Source: an uncultured Oscillibacter sp.
GTDB lineage: Bacteria > Bacillota > Clostridia > Oscillospirales > Oscillospiraceae
DNA length: 64,000 bases
Reading direction: 5' to 3'
Assembly (NCBI GenBank): GCA_910587705.1
Contig: CAJUMX010000001.1
Span: 248,001 to 312,000, forward strand
Part shown: positions 53,634-60,682 of the stretch, piece after piece
How the letters are laid out: the number at the start of each line of letters is the position of its first letter
Numbering within the stretch: position 1 is the stretch's first letter
Translations under genes and position numbers: made by a program
The notes under the pieces: generated by a model
What the model was told of the DNA's origin: nothing
Databases searched by the model: none
What the model saw: the letters and a program-made list of their open reading frames with translations, nothing else

Positions 53634-54317
53634 TTGTATCGTATTTTTCTTGTGGAGGATGACGGCGTTATCGCGGGAGCCGTGGCCCGGCATCTGGAGA
53701 GCTGGGGCTATCAGGTGGCCTGCGCCCGGAAGTTTGACGCCGTGCTGGCGGAGTTTACGGAGTTCGATCCCCAGCTGGTGCTGCTGGACATCTCCCTGCC
53801 CTTTTTCAATGGCTACCACTGGTGTCAGGAGATCCGGAAAGTCTCCAAGGTCCCCATCCTCTTTTTGACCTCCGCCTCGGACAATGTGAACCTGGTCATG
53901 GCGATGCAGATGGGCGGAGACGATCTCCTATCCAAACCCTTTGACCTACAGGTCCTCTCCGCCAAGGTGCAGGCCATGCTTCGGCGGGCCTATGACTTTG
54001 CTGCGGGCCCGGCCCTTCTCTCCTGCAGTGGGGCGGTGCTGAATCCCGCCAACGGAACCGTCACTGTGAACGGCCAACGCGTCGAACTGACGAGGAACGA
54101 GGGGAAGCTCCTCCAGCTCCTGCTGGAGAAAAAAGGCCGGATCGTCAGCCGGGATGCCATGATGACCGCCCTTTGGGAGTCGGACAGCTTCGTGGATGAA
54201 AACACCCTGTCCGTCAACGTGAACCGCCTCCGGCGGAAACTGGAGGCGGCGGGGCTGCCGGAGTTTATCCGCACGAAAAAGGGCGTGGGCTATCTGGTGG
54301 AGGAGCGCGAGGCATGA
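53634..54317 (+). CDS. Response regulator, OmpR/BceR type
   Basis: The 227-residue regulator has a receiver domain (acidic pair in FLVEDD, phospho-acceptor D52 in LLDISLP, Lys in SKPF at about 103) and an OmpR winged helix (LTRNEGKLLQLLLEKKGRIVS; VNVNRLRRKLE). The start is TTG, with AGGAGG 7 nt upstream; an ATG further up would add a stretch running through the terminator. BceR relatives respond to cell-wall antibiotics. It overlaps the kinase gene by 4 bp. Confidence 0.88.
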   Translation: MYRIFLVEDDGVIAGAVARHLESWGYQVACARKFDAVLAEFTEFDPQLVLLDISLPFFNGYHWCQEIRKVSKVPILFLTSASDNVNLVMAMQMGGDDLLSKPFDLQVLSAKVQAMLRRAYDFAAGPALLSCSGAVLNPANGTVTVNGQRVELTRNEGKLLQLLLEKKGRIVSRDAMMTALWESDSFVDENTLSVNVNRLRRKLEAAGLPEFIRTKKGVGYLVEEREA

Positions 54318-55294
54318 AGGTCCTACAGGCGTATTGTTGGCGGCACTGGAAGCTGCTTTTTTTGCTGGGCGGGTGCCTTGGCATCTGCTCTGTCATCTTC
54401 TATCTCTATGGTCTGCCCCTGGAATCGGTGGGCTATGCCTTTGTGCTGTGCTTTGCCCTGGGGCTCACCCTGTTTGTCATTGGTTACTTCCAGTTTCTCC
54501 GGCGGCACCGGGAGCTGGAGCGACTTCTGGTCCAGGTCCGGGAAAAGGTTCTCCCCCTGCCGCCTCCCAAGGGTCTGCTGGAGGAGGACTATCAAACTCT
54601 GCTCCAAGCCCTGGCGGCAGAACGGGCCGCCCTAGCTCTGGAGAGCCGGAACCGGCTCCAGGACATGACGGACTACTATACCCTCTGGGCTCACCAGATC
54701 AAAACCCCCATCGCCGCCATGCATCTTCTCCTCCAGGAGGCGCCCCGGCCGGAGCTGGAGGGAGAGCTTTTGAAAATCGAGCAGTATGTGGAGATGGTCC
54801 TGGGCTACCTCCGCCTGGGCAGCGAGACCACGGACTACGTTTTTCGGAAATACGACCTGGACGCCCTGCTCCGGCAGTCTTTGCGGAAATACGCCCGGCT
54901 GTTCATTCTGAAAAAAATCTCCCTGGACTTCCAGGAAACTGGGAGGACGGTGCTGACCGACGAGAAATGGCTAACCTTCGTCTTGGAACAGCTGTTGTCC
55001 AACGCGGTGAAGTACACCCCCGAGGGTGGGCGGGTCCGCATCTATGGCGATGGGGAGACCCTGGTCATTGCCGACAGCGGCATTGGCATCCAGCCGGAGG
55101 ACCTGCCTCGGGTCTTTGAGAAGGGCTTCACTGGCTTCAACGGCCGGGAGGACAAGAAGTCTACCGGCATCGGCCTCTATCTCTGCCATCAGGTGCTGGA
55201 CCGCTTGAATCACGGCATTTCCATTTCCTCCCGCCCTGGCCAGGGAACCTTGGTAAGGCTGGATTTAAGCCGCACCAGAAGAGGGGTGGAGTGA
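54314..55294 (+). CDS. Intramembrane-sensing histidine kinase, BceS type
   Basis: The 326-residue kinase has two N-terminal helices (about residues 13-32 and 40-62) with almost no extracellular loop, and the dimerisation motif WAHQIKTPIAAM with H127. The HATPase domain is intact: N box QLLSNAVKYTPEG, G1 DSGIGI, F box VFEKGFTG and G2 STGIGLYL. BceS kinases normally sense through a BceAB transporter, but none lies next to this pair. The response regulator gene precedes it; RluA overlaps its stop. Confidence 0.88.
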   Translation: MKVLQAYCWRHWKLLFLLGGCLGICSVIFYLYGLPLESVGYAFVLCFALGLTLFVIGYFQFLRRHRELERLLVQVREKVLPLPPPKGLLEEDYQTLLQALAAERAALALESRNRLQDMTDYYTLWAHQIKTPIAAMHLLLQEAPRPELEGELLKIEQYVEMVLGYLRLGSETTDYVFRKYDLDALLRQSLRKYARLFILKKISLDFQETGRTVLTDEKWLTFVLEQLLSNAVKYTPEGGRVRIYGDGETLVIADSGIGIQPEDLPRVFEKGFTGFNGREDKKSTGIGLYLCHQVLDRLNHGISISSRPGQGTLVRLDLSRTRRGVE

Positions 55295-56211
55295 TGGCGG
55301 TCGTCACCAAGGTCATTTCACCAGAGGAGGATGGGGCCACTGTCCGGCACATTCTCCGGGCCAAGCTCCACTTCTCCTCTCACGCCGTCTCCCGGCTGGC
55401 CCATGGCGGGGCGTGCATATTTGTCAATGGGGTCTCTGTCCATACGCCTCATGTGCTCCGGGCCGGAGACGTGCTGGCGGTGGAGACGGAGGACCGCCGC
55501 CCGCCCAAGGCCGCTGTCACCCCTGGAAACTGGCCTTTGCCGGTGGTCTGGGAGGACGAGCACCTGCTGCTTGTGGACAAGCCTGCGGGCATGACGGCCC
55601 ATGCCTCCAACTTCCTGCCGGACACGCCTACGGTAGCGGGGGCCCTGGCCTGGAGCCGGGGGGCGGACTTTATTTTTCATCCGGTGAACCGTCTGGACAA
55701 GGGCACCACCGGGCTGATGGTCATTGCCAAGAGCGGCTATGTCCACGACCTGCTCCGGCGGCAGCTGCACTCAGAGCGCTTCCGGCGGGAATACCGGGCC
55801 ATCTGCCTGGGCTGTCCCACGCCGGAGCGGGGAACGGTGGAGGCTCCCATCGAGCGGGACGACACTTCCGTTGTGGCTCGGAAAATCCGGCCGGACGGTG
55901 CTTTCGCCGTGTCCCATTACGAGGTTCTAGCCCAGGGGGAGCGGCTCAGTCTACTGACCCTCCGGCCGGAGACCGGGCGGACCCACCAGCTGCGGGTCCA
56001 TATGGCCTCCCTGGGCTGCCCCCTGGCGGGGGACTGGCTCTATGGTGTGGAGGAACCGGAGCTTATTGCCCGGCCCGCCCTGCACTCCCGGCGGGTAACG
56101 CTGGACCACCCCGTCACCGGAGAGCGGGTGGAGGTTTCCACGCCCTTGCCGGAGGACATGCAGTCCTTGCTCCGGCGGTGGTTCCCGGCGGGAACGGAGG
56201 CTTACGCATAA
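55294..56211 (+). CDS. RluA-family pseudouridine synthase
   Basis: The 305-residue enzyme isomerises uridine to pseudouridine in rRNA or tRNA. An N-terminal S4-like domain (residues 12-60, AVSRLAHGGACIFVNGVSV) precedes the catalytic domain with HPVNRLDKGTTGLMVIAKS (about 125-143), whose Asp in RLD is catalytic, and the RPETGRTHQLRVHMA motif (about 230-244). The canonical HRLD reads NRLD here. Its ATG overlaps the kinase stop; a GTG one codon earlier is possible. Target uridine not predictable; RluD-like 23S is one option. Confidence 0.88.
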   Translation: MAVVTKVISPEEDGATVRHILRAKLHFSSHAVSRLAHGGACIFVNGVSVHTPHVLRAGDVLAVETEDRRPPKAAVTPGNWPLPVVWEDEHLLLVDKPAGMTAHASNFLPDTPTVAGALAWSRGADFIFHPVNRLDKGTTGLMVIAKSGYVHDLLRRQLHSERFRREYRAICLGCPTPERGTVEAPIERDDTSVVARKIRPDGAFAVSHYEVLAQGERLSLLTLRPETGRTHQLRVHMASLGCPLAGDWLYGVEEPELIARPALHSRRVTLDHPVTGERVEVSTPLPEDMQSLLRRWFPAGTEAYA

Positions 56212-56213
56212 AA

Positions 56214-56249
56214 AAAGAGCGGGACCCGGTTTTCAGGGTCTCGCTCTTT
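56214..56249. terminator. Bidirectional terminator after rluA
   Basis: 14 bp stem with one wobble (56214-56227 with 56236-56249), A and T flanks; abuts the convergent small membrane gene. Confidence 0.7.
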
Positions 56250-56250
56250 G

Positions 56251-56577
56251 TCAATTTTCCTCGTCCTCTTCGGCTTCCTCCAGCAAAGGGGCGTCCTCTT
56301 CCTCCGCCTCTTCCGGTAGCGGGGCTTCCTCCTCCGGCTCCTCTGGCAGGGGGACCTTGAACATTTTCCAGGCCAGAAAGCCCAAAGCCGCCGCGCCGCC
56401 TCCCAGGACCACCGCCGCCAGGATGAACTGGACTGTGGTGGGCCCGTAGGGGTCATGAGTCAGGTAGGGCTTGGCCACCTGATAGAAGAGATAGACCAGG
56501 TACAGCGCCGCCAGGGTATAGACGTTGGCGCGGGTTCTGGGGTTGATGGGCCCCCTGGGGGCCTTGGGCTTAGACAT
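56251..56577 (-). CDS. Small membrane protein with acidic tail
   Basis: A 108-residue protein with two predicted membrane helices (about residues 20-38 and 48-70) and a C-terminal tail made almost entirely of Glu, Pro and Ala repeats (EEPEEEAPLPEEAEEE). I do not recognise the family. It overlaps the end of the MATE gene by 8 bp and has AAAAGGAGG upstream, so it is co-expressed with it. The acidic tail could bind cations or a partner protein. Confidence 0.7.
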   Translation of the reverse strand: MSKPKAPRGPINPRTRANVYTLAALYLVYLFYQVAKPYLTHDPYGPTTVQFILAAVVLGGGAAALGFLAWKMFKVPLPEEPEEEAPLPEEAEEEDAPLLEEAEEDEEN

Positions 56578-57952
56578 GGATTTCCTCCTTTTCCGCCCCG
56601 TCGGGCCGGGTGACGCTCCGCACCCACTTCCAGCTGTGAAGCCGGAGGGCTACGGGAATGATCTTGTAAATCTGGTCCCATTTCAAGAGAAAGAACACCA
56701 TCTCCGGCGGGCTCTCCCACCAAAACGCCGCCATGGCGGAGAAGGGCACCACGACGCCCCACATGCTGATGAGATTCATCTTGGCGCTAAAGGCCGTGTC
56801 TCCCCCTCCCCGGATGACGCCGGTGTCACAGGCCATCTGATAAGAGGTGCCCACGGTGGTGACGGCAATGACCGCCATGAATCGGAGGGCCAACTCCCGG
56901 GCCCGCTCCGTCAGCGTTCCGCCGAAAACCAGGAGTATGGGATTTCGGGCCAGGAAGATCAGCCCGCCGGAAAGCAGCCCAATGGCCACAAACAGGACTT
57001 GCAGCGTAGTCACCAGGGGCCGGAGGGCGTCTTTTCGTCCCTCTCCGATGCTCCGTCCCACCACGATGCCGGAGGCGGAGGCCGCGCCGTAGGCCACCAC
57101 GGAGAGCACCTGATAAACCTGAACCGCAATGGCGTTGGCCGCCGTCACGTCGCCTCCCAGGTGGCCCAGGATGCCTGTCTGCACCATCTGGGCCACGCCC
57201 CAGAGGGCCTGGTTTACCAGCACCGGGGCGGAGACCCGGTTGTAGTCCCGGAGATAGCTTCTATCGATGAAGAGGAGTTTTTTCAACGTCAGGTTCAACT
57301 GCTTCTCCCGATACTTTAAATAGTACACCACAATCAGCAGCTCCACACAGCGGGACACCAGGGTGGCCACGGCCGCTCCTCGAACGCCCAGCTCCGGACA
57401 ACCAAAATTGCCGTAAATCAGCAGGTAGTTCAGCGTGACGTTGATGCAGAGAGTGGAGAAGGAGATGGCATAGCCGATCTTCACCACGCCGACGGACCGG
57501 AGGGAGGCCACTAGGATGTTGGTGACGGTGAAAATCATGTAGGAAAAGCAGATGATCTGGAAGTAGGCCGCCCCTTGGGCGATGACCCCGGCATCGTTGG
57601 ACAGCAGGCCCAGCAGCTGAATGGGAAACAGCAGCACCGCCCCAAACAGCAGGGCCGACAGCGCCGCCCCAAAGCGCAGGGCCACGCCGATGATATGGGG
57701 AATGGGCTCCAGCTTCTTTCTGCCCCAATACTGGGACCCCAGCACCACGGCCCCCTCTCCCGCGCCGCCCACCAGCATCTGGAGCAGGAACTGAATCTGG
57801 TTGCAGAGGCTGACACCGCTCATGGCCTCCTGGCTGTAACGGCCCAGCATAACGGTGTCCATCAGGTTCACGCCGAAGGTCAGCAGATTTTGCAGGGCCA
57901 GGGACAGCGTTAGGGCGAAGAAGGCGCGGTAGAAGGTCTTTTCTCGAATCAT
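56570..57952 (-). CDS. MATE-family efflux transporter
   Basis: A 460-residue protein with about 12 membrane segments and MATE motifs (LTFGVNLMDTVMLGRYSQEA near the N-terminus; GAGEGAVVLGSQYWG). It likely exports organic cations or metabolites using Na+ or H+. AAAGGAGCC precedes the ATG. In the same operon as the small acidic membrane protein; unrelated in context and sequence to the MATE gene at 16 kb. Confidence 0.88.
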   Translation of the reverse strand: MIREKTFYRAFFALTLSLALQNLLTFGVNLMDTVMLGRYSQEAMSGVSLCNQIQFLLQMLVGGAGEGAVVLGSQYWGRKKLEPIPHIIGVALRFGAALSALLFGAVLLFPIQLLGLLSNDAGVIAQGAAYFQIICFSYMIFTVTNILVASLRSVGVVKIGYAISFSTLCINVTLNYLLIYGNFGCPELGVRGAAVATLVSRCVELLIVVYYLKYREKQLNLTLKKLLFIDRSYLRDYNRVSAPVLVNQALWGVAQMVQTGILGHLGGDVTAANAIAVQVYQVLSVVAYGAASASGIVVGRSIGEGRKDALRPLVTTLQVLFVAIGLLSGGLIFLARNPILLVFGGTLTERARELALRFMAVIAVTTVGTSYQMACDTGVIRGGGDTAFSAKMNLISMWGVVVPFSAMAAFWWESPPEMVFFLLKWDQIYKIIPVALRLHSWKWVRSVTRPDGAEKEEIHV

Positions 57953-58015
57953 GGAAGTGGCTCCTTTGAAAAGGCCGGGCGCCCAAAGGCTGCCCGGCCC
58001 CCATATTCGTTTTGC

Positions 58016-58453
58016 TTACTCTTCTCCGTCTTCCCCGTCGTCCTCGTCCAGGCTCTCCAGGTCAAACTCCAGCTTCTCGCCGCAGTTGGGGCAAATGACC
58101 TCGCCGTCCTCCAGAACGGACTCGTCGAAGTAGATGCTCTCCTCGCAGGTGGGGCAGGTAGTGGCGTAGCAGTCCTCATCCTCCCCCAGGTCGTCCAGCT
58201 CGTATTCGCTGTCCTCATCGTCCTCGTCGTCCTCGCCGTAGAGCAGGTCCTCCACGTCCTCCAGATCGTCGCTGACGGCGTCCAGACCCTCGCCCAGCTC
58301 CTCCTGGGCGTCCTCAATGTCGCTGAGCTCCAGGGCAATGTCCTCCAGCACGTCGATGATGGCGGCCAGGAGCTTGCCCTCCTTCTTTTCGGTGTTCAGC
58401 TCCATGCCTTCTGCAAGGCCCTTTAGATACGCGACCTTCTCCGTGATTTCCAT
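58016..58453 (-). CDS. CD1247-like zinc-ribbon protein with acidic linker
   Basis: The 145-residue protein has a conserved N-terminal helical domain (EITEKVAYLKGLAEGMEL, residues 2-19) of the CD1247 type, a long Asp/Glu-rich stretch (about 65-95), then a zinc ribbon with CPTCEE and CPNCGE (about 98-125) and an acidic end. Function is unknown; the ribbon suggests protein or nucleic-acid contact. ATG chosen over an in-frame TTG because AAGGAGG is 9 nt upstream. Precedes nothing in the operon; efp lies 79 bp upstream. Confidence 0.78.
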   Translation of the reverse strand: MEITEKVAYLKGLAEGMELNTEKKEGKLLAAIIDVLEDIALELSDIEDAQEELGEGLDAVSDDLEDVEDLLYGEDDEDDEDSEYELDDLGEDEDCYATTCPTCEESIYFDESVLEDGEVICPNCGEKLEFDLESLDEDDGEDGEE

Positions 58454-58532
58454 AGTCAATGACCTCCTTTTCGTCCTTCAAGCGGTTGATTTTTGTGGGC
58501 AAAAGGGGGGAACGGCTCCCCCCTTTCAGCAC

Positions 58533-59102
58533 TCATTCTTTACAACGTCCCAAATACTCGCCGGTACGGGTATCCACCTGGATTTTCTCGCCCTCATTGA
58601 TAAACAGGGGCACCTGGATTACCGCGCCGGTCTCCAGGGTGGCCTTTTTCGTCACATTGGTGGCGGTGTCGCCTTTGACGCCGGGCTCGGTCTCGGTGAC
58701 CTCCAGGTCCATGAAGTTGGGGACCTCCACGGTGAAAACGCTGCCCTTATAGCTCACCAGCTTGCAGACGGTATTCTCCTTCATGAACTTGAATGCCTCG
58801 CCCAGCACGTCCCGGTTCAGGGGGGACATATCGTAGGTCTCGGGGTCCATGAAGTAATACAAATCGCCGTCGTTGTAGCTGTATTCGGCATCCTTGCGCT
58901 CCACACTGGCCTGCTCAAACTTGGCAGTGGGGTTGAAGGACTCCTCCCGGATGGCCCCGGTGATGACGTTTTTGTACTTGGTACGCACGAAAGCTGCGCC
59001 CTTGCCGGGCTTGACGTGCTGGAAGTCCACCACCAGCATGGGCTTGCCTTCCATCTCGAAAATCATTCCCTTGCGAAAATCGCCTGCGGAAATTGTCGGC
59101 AT
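58533..59102 (-). CDS. efp: Elongation factor P
   Basis: The 189-residue translation factor relieves ribosome stalling at polyproline. It has the KOW-like domain I with KPGKGAAFVRTKYKN (about residues 30-44), whose central Lys may be modified, and two OB domains ending TRTGEYLGRCKE. The start ATG has GAGGAGG upstream. Its promoter lies about 95 nt upstream. Confidence 0.94.
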   Translation of the reverse strand: MPTISAGDFRKGMIFEMEGKPMLVVDFQHVKPGKGAAFVRTKYKNVITGAIREESFNPTAKFEQASVERKDAEYSYNDGDLYYFMDPETYDMSPLNRDVLGEAFKFMKENTVCKLVSYKGSVFTVEVPNFMDLEVTETEPGVKGDTATNVTKKATLETGAVIQVPLFINEGEKIQVDTRTGEYLGRCKE

Positions 59103-59195
59103 AATAAAATCCTCCTCACAAATCTTTATCCGAGAAAACGACCTGCGTGAGGACATTTTCTCTCTTTCCATGGTTCTTCCATTATAGCCGTAGCT

Positions 59196-59224
59196 ATTTT
59201 ATCCCATATAGGCGGCGATTGCAA
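59196..59224 (-). promoter_or_regulatory. Promoter of efp
   Basis: TTGCAA (59219-59224), 17 bp, TAAAAT (59196-59201) on the minus strand; a second TATAAT about 15 nt downstream could act with a weaker -35. Confidence 0.55.
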
Positions 59225-59274
59225 GTATTTTTCCGCCAATTGTCCAGGACCATGCAAAAATATTTTGGCTAACT

Positions 59275-59787
59275 CTAGCCTCGCTTCTCTGTCCGGCGGC
59301 GGCAGACCGCCTTAAAGGGAGCTTGGAGCGCGTGGAGAACTCTCTGCCACAGCGTCACCGCCCCGCCCAAGGGCTCCACCATCAGAGCCAGCACCCCGGC
59401 CCGGTTGGCCGCCAGCATGTCTGTCAGCAGCTTGTCGCCCAGCATGGCGGTATGTGTCCGGTCTGCTCCTGCCCGAGCCATGGCGGCTTTTAATCCCTGG
59501 GTGGAGGGCTTCCCGGCATGGCCCTGGTAGGGGATGCCCAGGTCCGCGCAAAATTCCGTTACCCGGGTTCCGGAGCGGTTGTTGGAGACGATCATCACCT
59601 GGATATCCGCCGCTTTCATCTCCTCAATCCAGGCCCGGAGGTCCGGGTCGGAACGGCGGACGGATTTGGGAGCCAGGGTGAAGTCCAAATCGCTGAGCAG
59701 CAGCGTCACCCCCTCTTTCCGCAGAAACTCCGGCGTCACCTCGCGATAGTTTCGGAATAGGCGGCTGGGAATCAGAGAAAGGGGCAT
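59275..59787 (-). CDS. YqeG-family HAD phosphatase
   Basis: The 170-residue protein is a short HAD-type phosphatase (YqeG, IIIA subfamily). Motif I is LLSDLDFTLAP (about residues 29-39), motif II VSNNRSG (about 67), motif III Lys in HAGKPSTQG (about 92), motif IV LGDKLLTD (about 116). The family is close to mitochondrial GEP4 phosphatidylglycerophosphatase, so a lipid-phosphate substrate is possible. GAGGAGG precedes the ATG; promoter directly upstream. Confidence 0.85.
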   Translation of the reverse strand: MPLSLIPSRLFRNYREVTPEFLRKEGVTLLLSDLDFTLAPKSVRRSDPDLRAWIEEMKAADIQVMIVSNNRSGTRVTEFCADLGIPYQGHAGKPSTQGLKAAMARAGADRTHTAMLGDKLLTDMLAANRAGVLALMVEPLGGAVTLWQRVLHALQAPFKAVCRRRTEKRG

Positions 59788-59829
59788 AGGCGGCGGCCTC
59801 CTCGCATAAAGTCTTTTGAAGTCATTTCC

Positions 59830-59858
59830 AGTATACCAGCTTTTCAATCCAGGCGCAA
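59830..59858 (-). promoter_or_regulatory. Promoter of yqeG
   Basis: TTGCGC (59853-59858), 17 bp, TATACT (59830-59835) with a TGG extension, minus strand. Confidence 0.55.
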
Positions 59859-59871
59859 GGGGGAGTGGGAG

Positions 59872-60663
59872 TTGCAGATCTACCTGGCCGTGACGCCGGA
59901 GGCGTCCCAGGAGGCCCTGGGCCATTGCCGGAACCTGGCCCACGTGGCCTATCGTATTGGCCCCGGCTCGGCGCTGCTGCGGCAGAGCCTGCTTTTGCAA
60001 AACAAAGGGGGGCTTTTGTCCGTCAGCGACCGGGAGGCCCCCTTCATCGATAGCCCAGAGGACCTGCGGGACGCGGCGCTGCGGGAGTGCGGGCGGCGGG
60101 GCTATACTGGCGTGCTGCTGGATTTTGAGGAACCTCCCCGGCGTGATCGGACGGCCTTCGTCTCCGCCCTGGCCCCGGCTCTGTCCGCCTCCCGGCGGAC
60201 GCTGTATCTGCCGGAGAGCTATGCGGGAGCCGCCCCTGGGGCGGTGGTTCTCCTCTGCACGGCCGTCTCCGGTGGTAGCTTCTCTCAATACCTCCAAGAG
60301 GCCGTCACCCAGGCGGGCGGAGCCGGACGGCTGGCCCTGGACGTGCAGCGGCTCCGCATGGACTTTCGTCTCCCCGCCCGGTCTGGGGAGGGGGAACCCC
60401 TTACCGGGGAGACCCTGGAGAGGCTGATGGAGCGGGAACACCCTTCCGTTTTCTTCTCCCAGGACCTGTGCGCCCGATACTTCACCTACAGCCGGGACGG
60501 AGAGGCCCACTTCGTCCTCTTTGACGACGCGGACACCCTGAACCAGAAACTCCGCCTGGGGGCGGGGATGGGCTTCCACGCCGCTTTCCTCATGTGGCCG
60601 GAGGTTCGGGACATCGCGCCCCGGCTCTTCGGACCCTGGCGGGGCGGCAAAAAACCACCGTGA
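59872..60663 (+). CDS. Hypothetical protein with TIM-barrel-like features
   Basis: A 263-residue soluble protein. GYTGVLLDFEEPPR (about residues 77-90) looks like a beta strand ending in the D-x-E-E pattern of GH18-like barrels, and alternating strand/helix segments follow. The similarity is by eye only and no full chitinase motif exists. The start is TTG with GGGGGAG upstream. It may be an unrecognised glycosidase-like protein conserved among relatives. A strong terminator follows. Confidence 0.6.
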   Translation: MQIYLAVTPEASQEALGHCRNLAHVAYRIGPGSALLRQSLLLQNKGGLLSVSDREAPFIDSPEDLRDAALRECGRRGYTGVLLDFEEPPRRDRTAFVSALAPALSASRRTLYLPESYAGAAPGAVVLLCTAVSGGSFSQYLQEAVTQAGGAGRLALDVQRLRMDFRLPARSGEGEPLTGETLERLMEREHPSVFFSQDLCARYFTYSRDGEAHFVLFDDADTLNQKLRLGAGMGFHAAFLMWPEVRDIAPRLFGPWRGGKKPP

Positions 60664-60682
60664 GTTCTCACGGTGGTTTTTT
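60649..60682. terminator. Bidirectional terminator before the hybrid kinase
   Basis: Perfect 15 bp stem (60649-60663 with 60668-60682), GTTC loop, A and T flanks; contains the stop of the plus-strand gene. Confidence 0.75.

Noticed and set aside
55291..55293. GTG as the start of the RluA gene
   Set aside because: The ATG one codon downstream is a better start at nearly the same distance from the purine-rich site; difference is one residue.
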